64,000 nucleotides of DNA. Origin: Trichopria drosophilae. Its lineage: Eukaryota; Arthropoda; Insecta; Hymenoptera; Diapriidae. Of the stretch, positions 31,180 through 41,186 are shown piece after piece (position 1 is the stretch's first letter; each line of letters opens with the position of its first letter). The stretch lies in contig CM059583.1 in the NCBI GenBank assembly GCA_030407085.1, positions 86,718,001 through 86,782,000 on the forward strand, read 5' to 3'. The notes below the pieces were generated by a model. It worked only from the letters and a program-made list of their open reading frames with translations, made no database searches and was not told where the DNA came from. A program made the position numbers and the translations under genes.

Positions 31180-34100
31180 ACTTCAACCCAAAGGGAATGA
31201 CGCGTAACACAATACGGCTATGCAAAAAGCTGCATCCTAGCCTATCTTCCCAAATGGCCTACTCTCACCTCCACGTGTGCTTATTAAAGCCGGTGAGCTT
31301 TGGACTCGTAGCAACCTTGCCAGAGATTGGGTAACCAACCCCAGTGGATAGCGAGGTAAGAGACAAACGAGAGAGGCATAACAACGGGGAGTAGGGCTAA
31401 CCACCCTACTCCCTGTATTTGCGGTTACTATGAATAGAACGCGCAGGACTCCTGACCATCGGGCTGCTTCGGATGCAGTCCAGTCCCGAGGTGGAGGAGC
31501 CGAAACAGGTGTCCCGGGACAACGACACACGAATGCCCACGGACGATTTCAGTGGACGGAGGATCTCAGGCAAGATCTAATGCGCTGCTACGAGGAGAGC
31601 TGTCCGCAACAGAGAGGCTACATGGCGCGAATGCATAGTCGGTTTGCAGTAATGCATCCCAAACTGGCAGATCGCTTTTCTCAACAACTGAGAGATTATG
31701 TGGCCTATCTGAGGCGGATAGGTTTCGTTGTTCCCAGCTGTCAACCGGTACCGGATGTGCGGGCAATATCAATTGAACCCGGACGCGGTGCTGAGAGAGA
31801 TGCTCCACCTTATGAAAGCACGACACTGGTATTTAGGCAAAATTTGACAACAAAAATTTTGCTTAAACAACGAAAAATAAACAGAGCAAATAGCCTACTT
31901 CTGGATGCTCTTCCAGATGACTGCGACCTGTGGCAAGTCAATTGTGCCGTTTACGAGGCTGCAAGTGATCTGGTGACTCCGCGAAATCTAACACAGATAT
32001 CAGGGAGTCGGCAGATTACAAAACGCATGTCTCAATTGAACGGTAAGATTCGACTGACACGGAAACTCGCTTCCCGAATTCAGTGTGTGATCGACTATTT
32101 AACATCTGGCCGTTCATTTACGGCCTAAGTCAAGAAGTTCGCACAACAACTGCGGACGTACTATTACACACTGAATAAGCTGAAGTTGCTCAACATCAAG
32201 CAACGTTTGGCGTATAAAATTCGGGTTTTGGCGGATGCCAAAAAGAGGCTGCAAAAACGGGAGGATGGAATTCGACAAAATGCAATATTTTGGACGAATC
32301 CTTCCAACCTCTTCAAACATCGTATCGCAGCCTCAAGCGAGTTTCCGTCGATGGCCGCAGTTGAGGAGTTCTGGGGGAGCATCTACGAAAAAACATCTAG
32401 GCTTAATGCAGACACTCCAGGTATTGAAATGTTCACCGAATTGTGCGACGAAGTCACACAACAAAGTGAAGATTGCCCACCCGTCAGTGCATTAGAGGTG
32501 AAAAATGCCATTACAGGAGCGAGGAATTTCTCCTCGCCGGGCTGGGATGGAATTAACAACTGTTGGTGGAAGAAGTTCACTTCTGTCCATCAACACCTAG
32601 CCCGAATATTCACCTCTTATGTAAATGGGGACCAACCCATTCCGCACTGGCTGGTGGAGAGCCGAACGACACTGATCCCAAAATCGGGAAACTTGTCCGA
32701 TCCGAAAAACCATAGACCGATCACGTGTCTCAATACGTTATACAAATTGTTCACTAACATCTTGAACGAACGTATTGAGAAATCCGTGAAACCCGTGTGG
32801 CAACGGATAGTAGAACAACGAGGCTGCAAAATGGGTGTATCCGGCTGCAAGGACAACTTGCTTATCGACAGGTGTGTATGTCAGGACGCAGTCCAGTACA
32901 AGCGTAACCTGTCGATAGCCTGGCTGGATTACATGAAGGCGTATGACTAAACATCGCACGAGCTTTTAAGCTTGTTGCTCAAACGCCTCCATGTCCACCC
33001 AAACATAGTGAGAATTGTAGAAGACCTGATGCCTCTTTGGAAAACACGCTTTGTCATGACATCGGGCAAGCGTCGAACCATGTCTAGACTGGTTCAATTC
33101 CAAAGAGGTGTCATTCAGGGAGATTCTCTGAGTCCTCTGCTCTTCTGCATCTCACTATTGCCTCTATCCGTTGCTCTCCGGAAATCTCAAGGGTACATGT
33201 GTGGACCGCCTGGTGAACGTGTACATAAGATCACCCATCTTTTCTATATGGACGATCTTAAATTATACGCATCAGGCCAGGATCAATTACATCGATCTCT
33301 GAACATCGCCCTCACATACTCGAGAGATATCGGCATGGAATTCGGATTGGACAAGTGTGCAGTCGTTCATTTGCACAAAGGAAGGTCAGGCTCCTATAAC
33401 AACGATATGGAGCTCGTCAACGGAAATATCATCCGCCACCTTAGCGCCGAAGAAGCCTACACATACCTGGGGGTACCTCAAAGGCATGTCCAGGATGTGC
33501 AGGCTGCTAAAACCACCATCATTAAGAAATACCGGCGCACTCTCCGTCAGATCTGGTCATCAGAATTGACCGGGAGAAATAAGGTGGCAGCCACGTATAT
33601 GTTGGCCGTATCACCAGTGCTCTATTCATTTGGAGCACTGAAGTGGAACGTTGACGAGCTAAGGGATCTTGACCGAAGCACACGGAAGATGATTTGTATG
33701 CAACGCAGTTTGCATCCAAGATCTTCCGTGGAACGACTGTATTTGCCCCGAAATATGGGAGGTCGTGGCCTTTTAAGTCTGGAGTGTATGCGTGACCGAT
33801 TGGTCCTCGAGACAGCTTGCGACGTGATTAATCGAACGGACGATCCCCTGATGATGCTAGTTCATCAGCATGAAATTCAGGGGAAGGGGGCGGTCTGGTT
33901 TTCAACGTGGGGCGTAGTGGTGCACAGGAGGCTGAATCAGTCATAAATCTGTGCCCAGTGCGTCTCAGGGCTAAGATACGGAACGAACAACTCCGTATGT
34001 TGGAGGGAAGGCATATCGGCAAGCCATTGCATGGACAATTCTTTCGAAATGTCCAACAACTTGGCTTGTCGGCAGAGATGACCTTCTCGTTCTTAAGATC

Positions 34101-34985
34101 AGCCGGATTGAAATCCGAGACCGAGGGTTTTATCTTCGCATGCCAGGATGGGGTCATCAATACCTTAGCGTATCGCCAGAACGTCTTACACAGGCGGTAC
34201 AGAGTACGCTTTGTAGATTGTGTAGATGTCATGCTGAGACACTAATGCATCTTTTGGCAGCATGTCCAATATATGCAGTTTCAGCATACATCGAACGTCA
34301 CAATGCGGCTTTTCGAGTGCTGTATTACCATCTTCGCAGCACTTATGGTATTGATGCAACCCCAGTTTTGCCGTACGTCCCCACTGATATTAAATCCGTA
34401 GTCGGGAATGAGTCATGCCGAATATACTGGAATTACTCACTCCGACGAGCAGGCAAATATCAGCCAATAAGCCTGACATCGTCCTTGTTGACTTCGATGA
34501 CAAATCCATCTTCGTCATCGAGTTTTCTACACCAGCAGAAACAAATATAGTCAGCAAAGAGGACGAAAAACGGATAAAATATCAGGAACTGCGGTTCGAG
34601 ATTCGCAAGCTGTATCGAGGGTTCAAAGTCAAGCTTGTCGTGCTGATAATTGGAGTGCTGGGAGGAATGAGACCAACTTTCCTCCACAACATCAAAAGCA
34701 TTCCGGCCTGTCAAGAACATGCAAATTCCATCGCAGGCCGAATGCAGAAAGCTGTGCTGCTGGTAACTCTCCGTCTACTGAGGTCACACGAGATCCTGTA
34801 ACCACTAACACAATGGTAGAGGGAGTGGTTACAGTTACAAAATAAATGGACCTGTGCAGCGGAGGAGATGGATATCGGAGCCACTTTTCTGCTGCAGACT
34901 GCACAAGTGGATTATGGATGGCCAAGGGAGGTTAGGGTTTTAGTAGGTAAACCTTGCCGTTAACATCAAAGGTGAGGGAGTGCGA
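31180..34985 (+). mobile_element. R4/Dong-like (RLE-type) LINE, copy 2, near full length
   Basis: Runs from a short 5' region (to 31429) through N-terminal DNA-binding, reverse-transcriptase and endonuclease regions to a 3' region matching copy 1 as far as 'GGTGAGGGAGT'. It lacks the poly(A) seen in copy 1 and is flanked by an about 86-bp direct repeat. Confidence 0.85.
31430..34801 (+). pseudogene. RLE-type LINE polyprotein, copy 2, with stops and frameshifts
   Basis: The N-terminal part (31430-32128) has a Myb-like segment, 'GRFQWTEDLRQDLMRCYEES' to 'FSQQLRDYVAYLRR'. An in-frame TAA at 32126 follows 'GRSFTA'; the same frame goes on with the basic linker and the RT start, 'SSPGWDGINNCWWKKF' and 'STTLIPKSG'-like motifs, to 'WLDYMKAYD'. 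A second in-frame TAA lies at 32948, and the frame continues to 33946 with 'YMDDLKLYAS'. A deletion of about 40 bp then shifts the frame (33907-34245), and further shifts lead to the endonuclease segment at 34415-34801 (KPDIVLVDFDDKSIFVIE). It retains the about 39 codons lost in copy 1. Confidence 0.87.
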
Positions 34986-34988
34986 CAT

Positions 34989-35075
34989 ACGGGTGAAACT
35001 GCTGTTTTACAGCCTGATCCCTAAGTCACTAATTTACGGTAATATTTACTGTTAGTTTTAATATAAGACAAATTC
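34989..35075. repeat. Right copy of the about 86-bp direct repeat
   Basis: Matches 31092-31178 with about four substitutions and extends to 'ATATAAGACAAATTCAA'. Confidence 0.7.
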
Positions 35076-35889
35076 AAATTAATTTAAACGCTTTTAAATA
35101 TCATTATTCTATCATTTTTATTTTTAAACCAGTTAGATTTTCAAGGCCGTTGTTTGCTTTCGGCTTATCTGTATTGTCGCCCCGATCTCCCTCTTCCCTC
35201 CGGCTGCGGTAAACAATATTTGAACTTTTCGTGGAACTTATATCTTTGTTTACCGGTGTTCGAATTTGAAATATTTCACTGACTTTCGTTTGTTATCATT
35301 TGTACAGGTAATTTTTTTAACTTTTGTAATTTCCAGGACTAATACAAACTTAACTTAGGACGTTCACAATTTTAATAAGTTAACATCAAAATAATACAGA
35401 ACAATTTATATTTTCAATTATTTGTTTTAAAATCATTCTTAAAAAATTCTCGTCTCTTTCAGAGTTTCTTTTAATTAATTTCTTTTGTTTAATAAATTTA
35501 ACTTTTATGAATTTTTACCGGTTATTTTTTTACCTACTCAAATTGTACTAATTAAATCACTATATGCTACGATGTATCACGCTCTATTCTAATATCCGTC
35601 ATAAATATAAAACTTAACGCTAATAATAAATTAAAACATGAAACGTTAAAGGTACCAATATTAGTAATATTCAAAACTCTGCTACCGGTATTCTTATATT
35701 TCTCAACAATTTTAGCTTTTTATTTCTGATTCACCTTTATTATTTTTTTATTAATTTGTTTTGTGTAATGGTATGCAAAAAATGCAATATCAATGATTTA
35801 CTATTTATTTTAGTTGTAAATCAAAATGTCACATCAAGAAAACCTAACACTGTATCAAGACTGTAATAAGTAACACGAACATTGAGTGA
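35076..35889. other. AT-rich DNA without a recognisable gene
   Basis: No coding or RNA gene signal found. CCCCGATCTCCCTCTTCCC near 35180 is a local GC-rich patch. Confidence 0.5.
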
Positions 35890-36018
35890 TATCCTGGCAG
35901 GATCGCCTATTTGTAACGGCCTTAGAATGTTTGATTTGATAATTTTTATCATTAATAAAAGGTCTCGTTCAATTTCGGGAAAACATGTACATCCGGAATA
36001 AAGTTCGTTGTTTCTTTT
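35886..36018 (-). repeat. LTR end plus arginine-tRNA-type primer-binding site
   Basis: On the minus strand about 105 bp of LTR-like sequence (AACAACGAACTTTATTCCGG ... GGCCGTTACA) is followed within a few bases by GGCGATCCTGCCAGGAT (35905-35889), matching 17 of the 18 bases of the BEL/Pao primer-binding site at 11986. It is inverted relative to a matching LTR end at 39509-39612. No retrotransposon coding sequence follows. Confidence 0.55.
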
Positions 36019-37382
36019 CATTTCAGGTCCTTTTCAACCATTATTATCTATTTCGTTATTAGTTCATTTACCGTCGACAAGAACGAAGTACAAAGTATGT
36101 TGGCGGAATAAAAAAAACTATAACATAACAGAAATATAACTATAACATAATTGTTTATCTTGTAGTCTTATAGTTCTATTCTATTTCCCCAATTATTAAT
36201 TTTAGTTAAAACGAACACTTACAGTTCCTCCCAGGTCACAAAAGGGTCACTACCTTCGACCTTCGGTCTCTCCTTAGGAGGGCGGGGGGGGGGGGGGGTA
36301 GTTGTATCGGATTATTTCGAGATTCCCCGTTACAAATTACCGAATGTTATGTAACATCTAAGAGAACAGAGAATCCTATATCGAGAACGTTTCTAATTCG
36401 TAATAGATTCAATTATTTCAAAAATAATAAACCTTTTGGTGACCTGCTGGATCTATACTCATTTTTCTTTCATGTTCGATGATACTTATATCTTGTCTTT
36501 TTTATTGTCGTATGGTATACTCGGAGAACTATTAAGAGTTGGAACGATGAGGATGTTGGTTGACTGGATGGAGAGATGCAGAATGGACTTGGGAAATAAT
36601 ATTAATAGGGCAGATTTAGTATTGTGTTTCACCAATATGCTACGTCGGATCAAGTGAGTTTTGCTCTGGCTGGTATCACCGTTTTGGTGAACCTTGGATT
36701 CATCCACCTTTCGGATTTCTCGAAATGGATATTCCACCTGTGTTTTCGTCCATCACAGAAAATAAAATTTTAGCAGGGATCTGTTTTACCGTCCGACTAT
36801 TGCCACAAGCTGAACTCTTTACCGCGTAGTGTCGTTATGGACGACGGACTTAAGTCTCTACCCCCCACTATTACCGAATCGTTTCGCACGGATCTGAATA
36901 TGTCGATTGATCCCGGTTCAACAACAATCTCTGTTCTCGCGGCAACCCTTAAGGTTGGTTAAAAATTACTAAATTAGGTAGATTGTTTTATGAAAGAGTA
37001 TGTCGTATTCGTGGTTAGTGTGCATAATATCAGTCTTACATAAAAATCAGTTGTCAAAGCGGATTGGTAGACGAAAATGAAACCAAATGTAAGTTGAGGA
37101 GATCAATAATCTTTTGAACTAATGAAAGTTTTTTACGACTGAACTCATAATAACCTTGCGAATGATACGGCAATCATTCGTGCTGTATCTAACCAATTAC
37201 TTAAACGTGTCCCAGAACAAGTAAGATTTTATGGGAAACAAAGGCAATAATCCTTCTAAAACTCTCATTCATGAAATTAAATTTTATTAATCATAACTGG
37301 TACGCTTTATTACGTCGCTGTGAAATTATTATAAAAAACGTCTTACAGAATAGAAATGAGCTTATAATATTATGCTCTATCA
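36019..37382. other. Unassigned DNA with possible exon at 36520-36655
   Basis: Contains a G run at 36283-36299. A plus-strand frame (36436-36657) includes 'MRMLVDWMERCRMDLGNNIN' and ends near a plausible donor, AA|GTGAGT, at about 36653. A 42-codon frame starts at 36838 (MDDGLKSLPPTITESFRTDL). I recognise neither, and no acceptor is convincing. Confidence 0.25.
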
Positions 37383-37833
37383 TTATAGTTTTAAAATATA
37401 TAATTGGATAACTTTCCAAACTAGTGAAGGTAATGTTCGCGTATACTGGCGACGATACGGCCAAGTAGGTGGTTCCTTCGCATGACGCTCCTTCTTATTG
37501 GGTGGAAGTACCGGGACCAATCGTGGGTCGTGTGGTGATACACCCGTTGCCTCGAAATACTTAGTGTCCTTCAAAAATTCGGGATCTATGAGTTTCGGCT
37601 CCCACTCAGGCGCCTCATCCGGAATAAAAACGCTCCTGATGTTTGCTCCTTCGGAACAATAAATCATTGGGTGACGGTTGTTTGTCACAATTTGGAATTT
37701 TAATTGGAATTTCGATTTGTTGGTGAAGATTTTCCAAATTGTCCACCTGTCGTAACACCATGGATCTGGCCCGAACTGCAGCCCGAATTTGAGCGTCTAT
37801 TTGGATACGTGATAAGCCCTCGGGAATCTTCAT
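37383..37833 (-). pseudogene. Unit B homologue of the 187-residue protein, frameshifted
   Basis: Starts at 37833 (MKIPEGLSRIQIDAQIRAAV), 57 nt downstream of TATATAA, and is open to 37615. The homology continues in another frame from about 37665 to 37383: 'SVFIPDEAPEWEPKLIDPEF', 'KYFEATGVSPHDPRLVPVLP', 'PTWPYRRQYTRTLPSLVWKV'. A one-base frameshift near 37670 therefore breaks it. The C-terminus diverges and lacks the basic tail of the unit A protein. No known domain. Confidence 0.65.
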
Positions 37834-37889
37834 GTACTGATCGTGTTGAACGTACGAGATGGAATGTTTAAACCTTCCATCGGGTCACC

Positions 37890-37896
37890 TTATATA
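37890..37896 (-). promoter_or_regulatory. TATA box of unit B, ORF-proximal promoter
   Basis: Minus-strand TATATAA lies 57 nt before the ORF start, with CCAAT boxes about 100-150 nt upstream, matching the spacing in unit A. Confidence 0.5.
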
Positions 37897-38160
37897 CCGT
37901 ACCGAAAGAAGAAACCTCAAATCTATGCATGCGTGACTGGGTCACAAAAATTGTAAAAAATAGAATAAATTATTCGTTAAAGATAAAGCTCGCTGATTGG
38001 TTGTTATTTTAGAACCTTCAGTTTTCGACATGGGGTACGTTAATTGGCTAATCGGCTTGACTCATTTTAGACCGAATATTCTACAACTTTACGCGAATTT
38101 ACCCGTTAACGTTTTACGTAAGCGATTTTTAACGCGACGCGGATGAGCAAGCAGCAGCAT

Positions 38161-38195
38161 AGAATTATGCAAAATCAGCAGATTTTACATATTCT
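38161..38195 (-). ncRNA. Hairpin B4 (TGCT loop, long stem)
   Basis: On the minus strand a 6-bp stem, AAAATC/GATTTT, closes TGCT. Beyond one mismatch, ATG/CAT and then AGAAT/ATTCT (one bulge) extend it to about 14 bp. Confidence 0.55.
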
Positions 38196-38226
38196 GTCAC
38201 TTCCGTATTCTTTACCGAGAATACGT

Positions 38227-38240
38227 CGGTCAGCAGACCG
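38227..38240 (-). ncRNA. Hairpin B3 (TGCT loop)
   Basis: On the minus strand CGGTC-TGCT-GACCG: a 5-bp stem, the same stem as A3. Confidence 0.5.
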
Positions 38241-38291
38241 GACTTGCCGATTTTCGCCATTGTCCTTGGAGTTTATCATGTATTGCACTTC

Positions 38292-38324
38292 GGTGTGTAC
38301 ACGGATCAGCAGATCTTAAACACC
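38292..38324 (-). ncRNA. Hairpin B2 (TGCT loop)
   Basis: The inner 4-bp stem GATC-TGCT-GATC is enclosed, after internal loops, by GGTGT/ACACC at 38292-38296 and 38320-38324. Confidence 0.45.
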
Positions 38325-38331
38325 TCTAAAA

Positions 38332-38366
38332 AAAACTTATCACGGTCAGCAGACCGTTCAAGTTTT
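38332..38366 (-). ncRNA. Hairpin B1 (TGCT loop, extended stem)
   Basis: The inner 6-bp stem ACGGTC-TGCT-GACCGT is followed, after a small internal loop, by a perfect outer 7-bp stem AAAACTT/AAGTTTT. The two-part architecture resembles A2. Confidence 0.6.
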
Positions 38367-39070
38367 CTTCGTACAGGACCTGGTTGTCGTCTCGCTTCTC
38401 CAATTGTGACGTCTCAGGATTCGTCGCTTCCTTCAGGAACGAAATTTTTTCCTGGTTTCTTTGGTAATGTCTTAGAAGTAGATTCACTCAGATCCAATTT
38501 TTGTTAAACCTATTTGGGGTTGTCCTAGCAAGCCATGGATTGAGTCCGCTGAAAATAATTTTCTAATTCCTTAAAAGGACTGGTACGAATAAGTTTTTTC
38601 CTATCGTCTATATAAAATAAACTATTATTTTGTATCGGCCTTACACGCCGTATGAAGTTTGTCATAGAGAGTAGATACGGTCTTGAACAACATCTGCGAC
38701 TCGAGTTAGTAGGCGAGTCCTTCGAAGAGATCCGTCTGCTTCACCGTCCGTTGAAAGACTGAGGTTCGTGCGTTAAACTCGCCCGCTTTTATCCCCTCAA
38801 CTTTTAAGTCTCCTCGACAATCAGCGCGCTCGGTTTTCTAGGAGCACTGTCCTTGTCTAAAACTTGGTGCAACGCCGCGCCAATCGGAGCGCTCCATTTT
38901 TCGTAAACAAGTCGGCATTAGAGTTTCATCAAACTATTTATCGTATAATTAAAGAAATTTTAATCGTAATATTTCGGGAGGATATTTGCGACGTTTAATA
39001 TTTGTTTCCAACTATTTGCTTATTACGTAAAGTTTTGAAACCGAGCCGTTTATACCATTGGACCAATCAG

Positions 39071-39508
39071 CGTGCTCTACTTCGGACTATTTACATTTTT
39101 CAGATTTCTATACAGGTAGTATTATAAACGGAATTATTACTTTTCGTACTATTTGATTCATGTAATAATTTCGTTATTCCGCGACAAGTATTTTAAATTT
39201 ATTTCAAATTTAAGATTACCATATCAATTAGAATCTTTCTCGACGTTGCCGACTGCGTATTTTTTTTCTTTTAAAGCTGTAACTTTGAATATTTATTTTA
39301 CATTGTTTGTGCGTACCGTATTCCTTTTTTTTATGTTGAATTCATCTCCGTATAAATATGTTTCTTATGTGAAATTCGGCTCACCAGTAATAACATTTTA
39401 AAAGGAAAATGATGAACATTAAAAGATTTTCCTAATTGTAATTTTATGTGTAATCTGCTATTTTAGTGTTATGTTTAAAATTGTGTGGGTTCTAACGAAT
39501 ATTAAGTG
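39071..39508. other. AT-rich DNA, no gene seen
   Basis: A phenylalanine-rich 82-codon frame at 39153-39401 shows no recognisable motif and is probably chance. Confidence 0.4.
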
Positions 39509-39612
39509 ATCCTCTCAGCAACAACGAACTTTATTCCGGATGTACATGTTTTCCCGAAGTTGAACGAGACCTTTTATTAGTGATAAAAATTATCAAATCA
39601 AACAAATAAACA
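39509..39612 (+). repeat. LTR end, inverted partner of 35886-36018
   Basis: CAACGAACTTTATTCCGGAT ... GGCCGTTACA is about 95% identical to the reverse complement of the sequence at 35913-36018. No primer-binding site follows here, so it is a stray LTR end. Confidence 0.6.
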
Positions 39613-39849
39613 AAGGCCGTTACAGTACATAAAAGAAAACACGCATTGACAGTGTGAAACACTTGGAAAAGCAAGAGCTACTAGCTCGTCTACATCCATT
39701 TGGTTAATATATTGATGGAGTCTAACAAGATTGAGTGGCACTATAGTATAAGGTATAATAAAATAAAGTGTAAAAAAATTCTTTAACAAGAATATAGTTA
39801 TAGCGTTGAACGTCTATGTTTCATCCAGTAAGCAGCTTCCAAATTTCAG

Positions 39850-40087
39850 GCCTTTCTGCGATCCATTTCTTGATTTTTCCTTTATTCCACGAAGTTCTTG
39901 TTTCATAATTTTTTTCTCTCTCAATTAAGTTAAATATTTTTGGGGTAATTTAAAGAAAGGATCTTCTAGAGCTCGTTGTGATCCTTTGTTTGTGATTTTT
40001 GCTCTGAAACCGTGGCTATGTAGTTTGTCTAGAAGTGACTCATTGTCCAGCATGTCTCAGGCTTTTGCAAGATCAATATTGTAAACA
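39850..40087 (-). pseudogene. LINE reverse-transcriptase fragment
   Basis: Minus-strand translation reads 'VYNIDLAKA', stop, 'DMLDNESLLDKLHSHGFRAK', matching the RT motif DLAKAFDxxDHxxLLxKLxxxG of Jockey/R1-type LINEs, with a stop in place of an aromatic residue. The frame closes about 30 codons later. It is a short relic. Confidence 0.65.
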
Positions 40088-41186
40088 ATTTTTATTTTTT
40101 ATTTCGTTATTATTATTGTCTTATCTCTAATCCTTGATGTAGGTACATACTAGATTATTTGTGTAACTAAATTAAGTTTACTTCTTGTCATCTTAACCGT
40201 AAGACCCGAGTGTGTGCATAATATTGAAATTTGTAATAAAAGAATTGAACAAAAATCGTATGTTTATTTTGTGTCTTGGAGATAACGTACACGAGGAGGC
40301 AGCTTTGGCAGTCGAGACTTCATTGGAATGCAAGTGAAGATTCCAATAGCGTGCGAGAACTAGTTACTCACAAGAATGTGGGTTAAGAATAATGACCAAG
40401 AAATTTCGAATAGATTATATTTATTTTATTCAATTAATATATTTTTATATCTAGGTATATATTTTACAGATCGAAATGCTTGTAACGATAATTAATCCGC
40501 ACGCTAATATGACTACGGTATTTACACGACTAATATGGTGATTTATTATTGATTAAGTAACGAGTTTAATACGATATCTCGATACGCAATTATTCTTATT
40601 CTTATATAATTCTTATCCGACGGGGACTTTGTTACGTCACCATGGATTAACGCGGATCTAATTATTTAACACGATTTTACTCTAAGTTACCACGACAATT
40701 TGCTCAGATATTCTACGGTGGTATTATAACAATGTATAACCCACCGAGAATTAATGCTATGAAACATACAACTATTCAACGGGGCAAATCAATTGATTCT
40801 TCGCACGGCGTCGACTAACTAACTGATCGTCGCGAAGCAGCGGTATTTTTAATATTGGAGTGGGGACTTACCTATGTGCGTCTCTCACACACTTCTCAGT
40901 GTCGATGAGTTCATGAGCTTACCTATGAGATCCGATATGCGCGTTGCATACTTTGGATTCGGACCGATTAATTTAAACAAGAGAACAGAGCAAGTTTGAA
41001 AATGCGAAAATGCCATCTTCGTTTTAACGAGGGAGAGCGAGTGAGATTAAATTTGTAAAATTTGTTTAACTGAGGCGAAGCGAACGTGATGAAACTTGTC
41101 AAAATTAATTTATCCGAATAAAGGAAGCGGCATTAACACTGTCATATTTGCTTCACCGGAATAAAACAAATGAGACTAATTTGTCA
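40088..41186. other. Intergenic DNA, no gene seen
   Basis: Includes mildly GC-rich patches near 40290-40360 and 40790-40960 that could be LTR debris, but I found no paired ends or coding sequence. Confidence 0.4.

Larger units (their letters stand above)
37383..39070 (-). other. Unit B: second copy of the promoter/hairpin/ORF unit
   Basis: Minus-strand counterpart of unit A. Upstream CCAAT boxes lie at about 39063, 38878 and 38818, followed by ATAAAAG (38792-38786). Four hairpins follow (38366-38161), then CCAAT boxes at 38045 and 37997, TATATAA (37896-37890), and an ORF starting at 37833. The leaders also share shorter phrases (GGCGTG(C/T)AAGGCCG; CTTATTC...CAGTCCTTTT). The two units are convergent with the R4/Dong-like LINEs between them. 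Confidence 0.55.
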
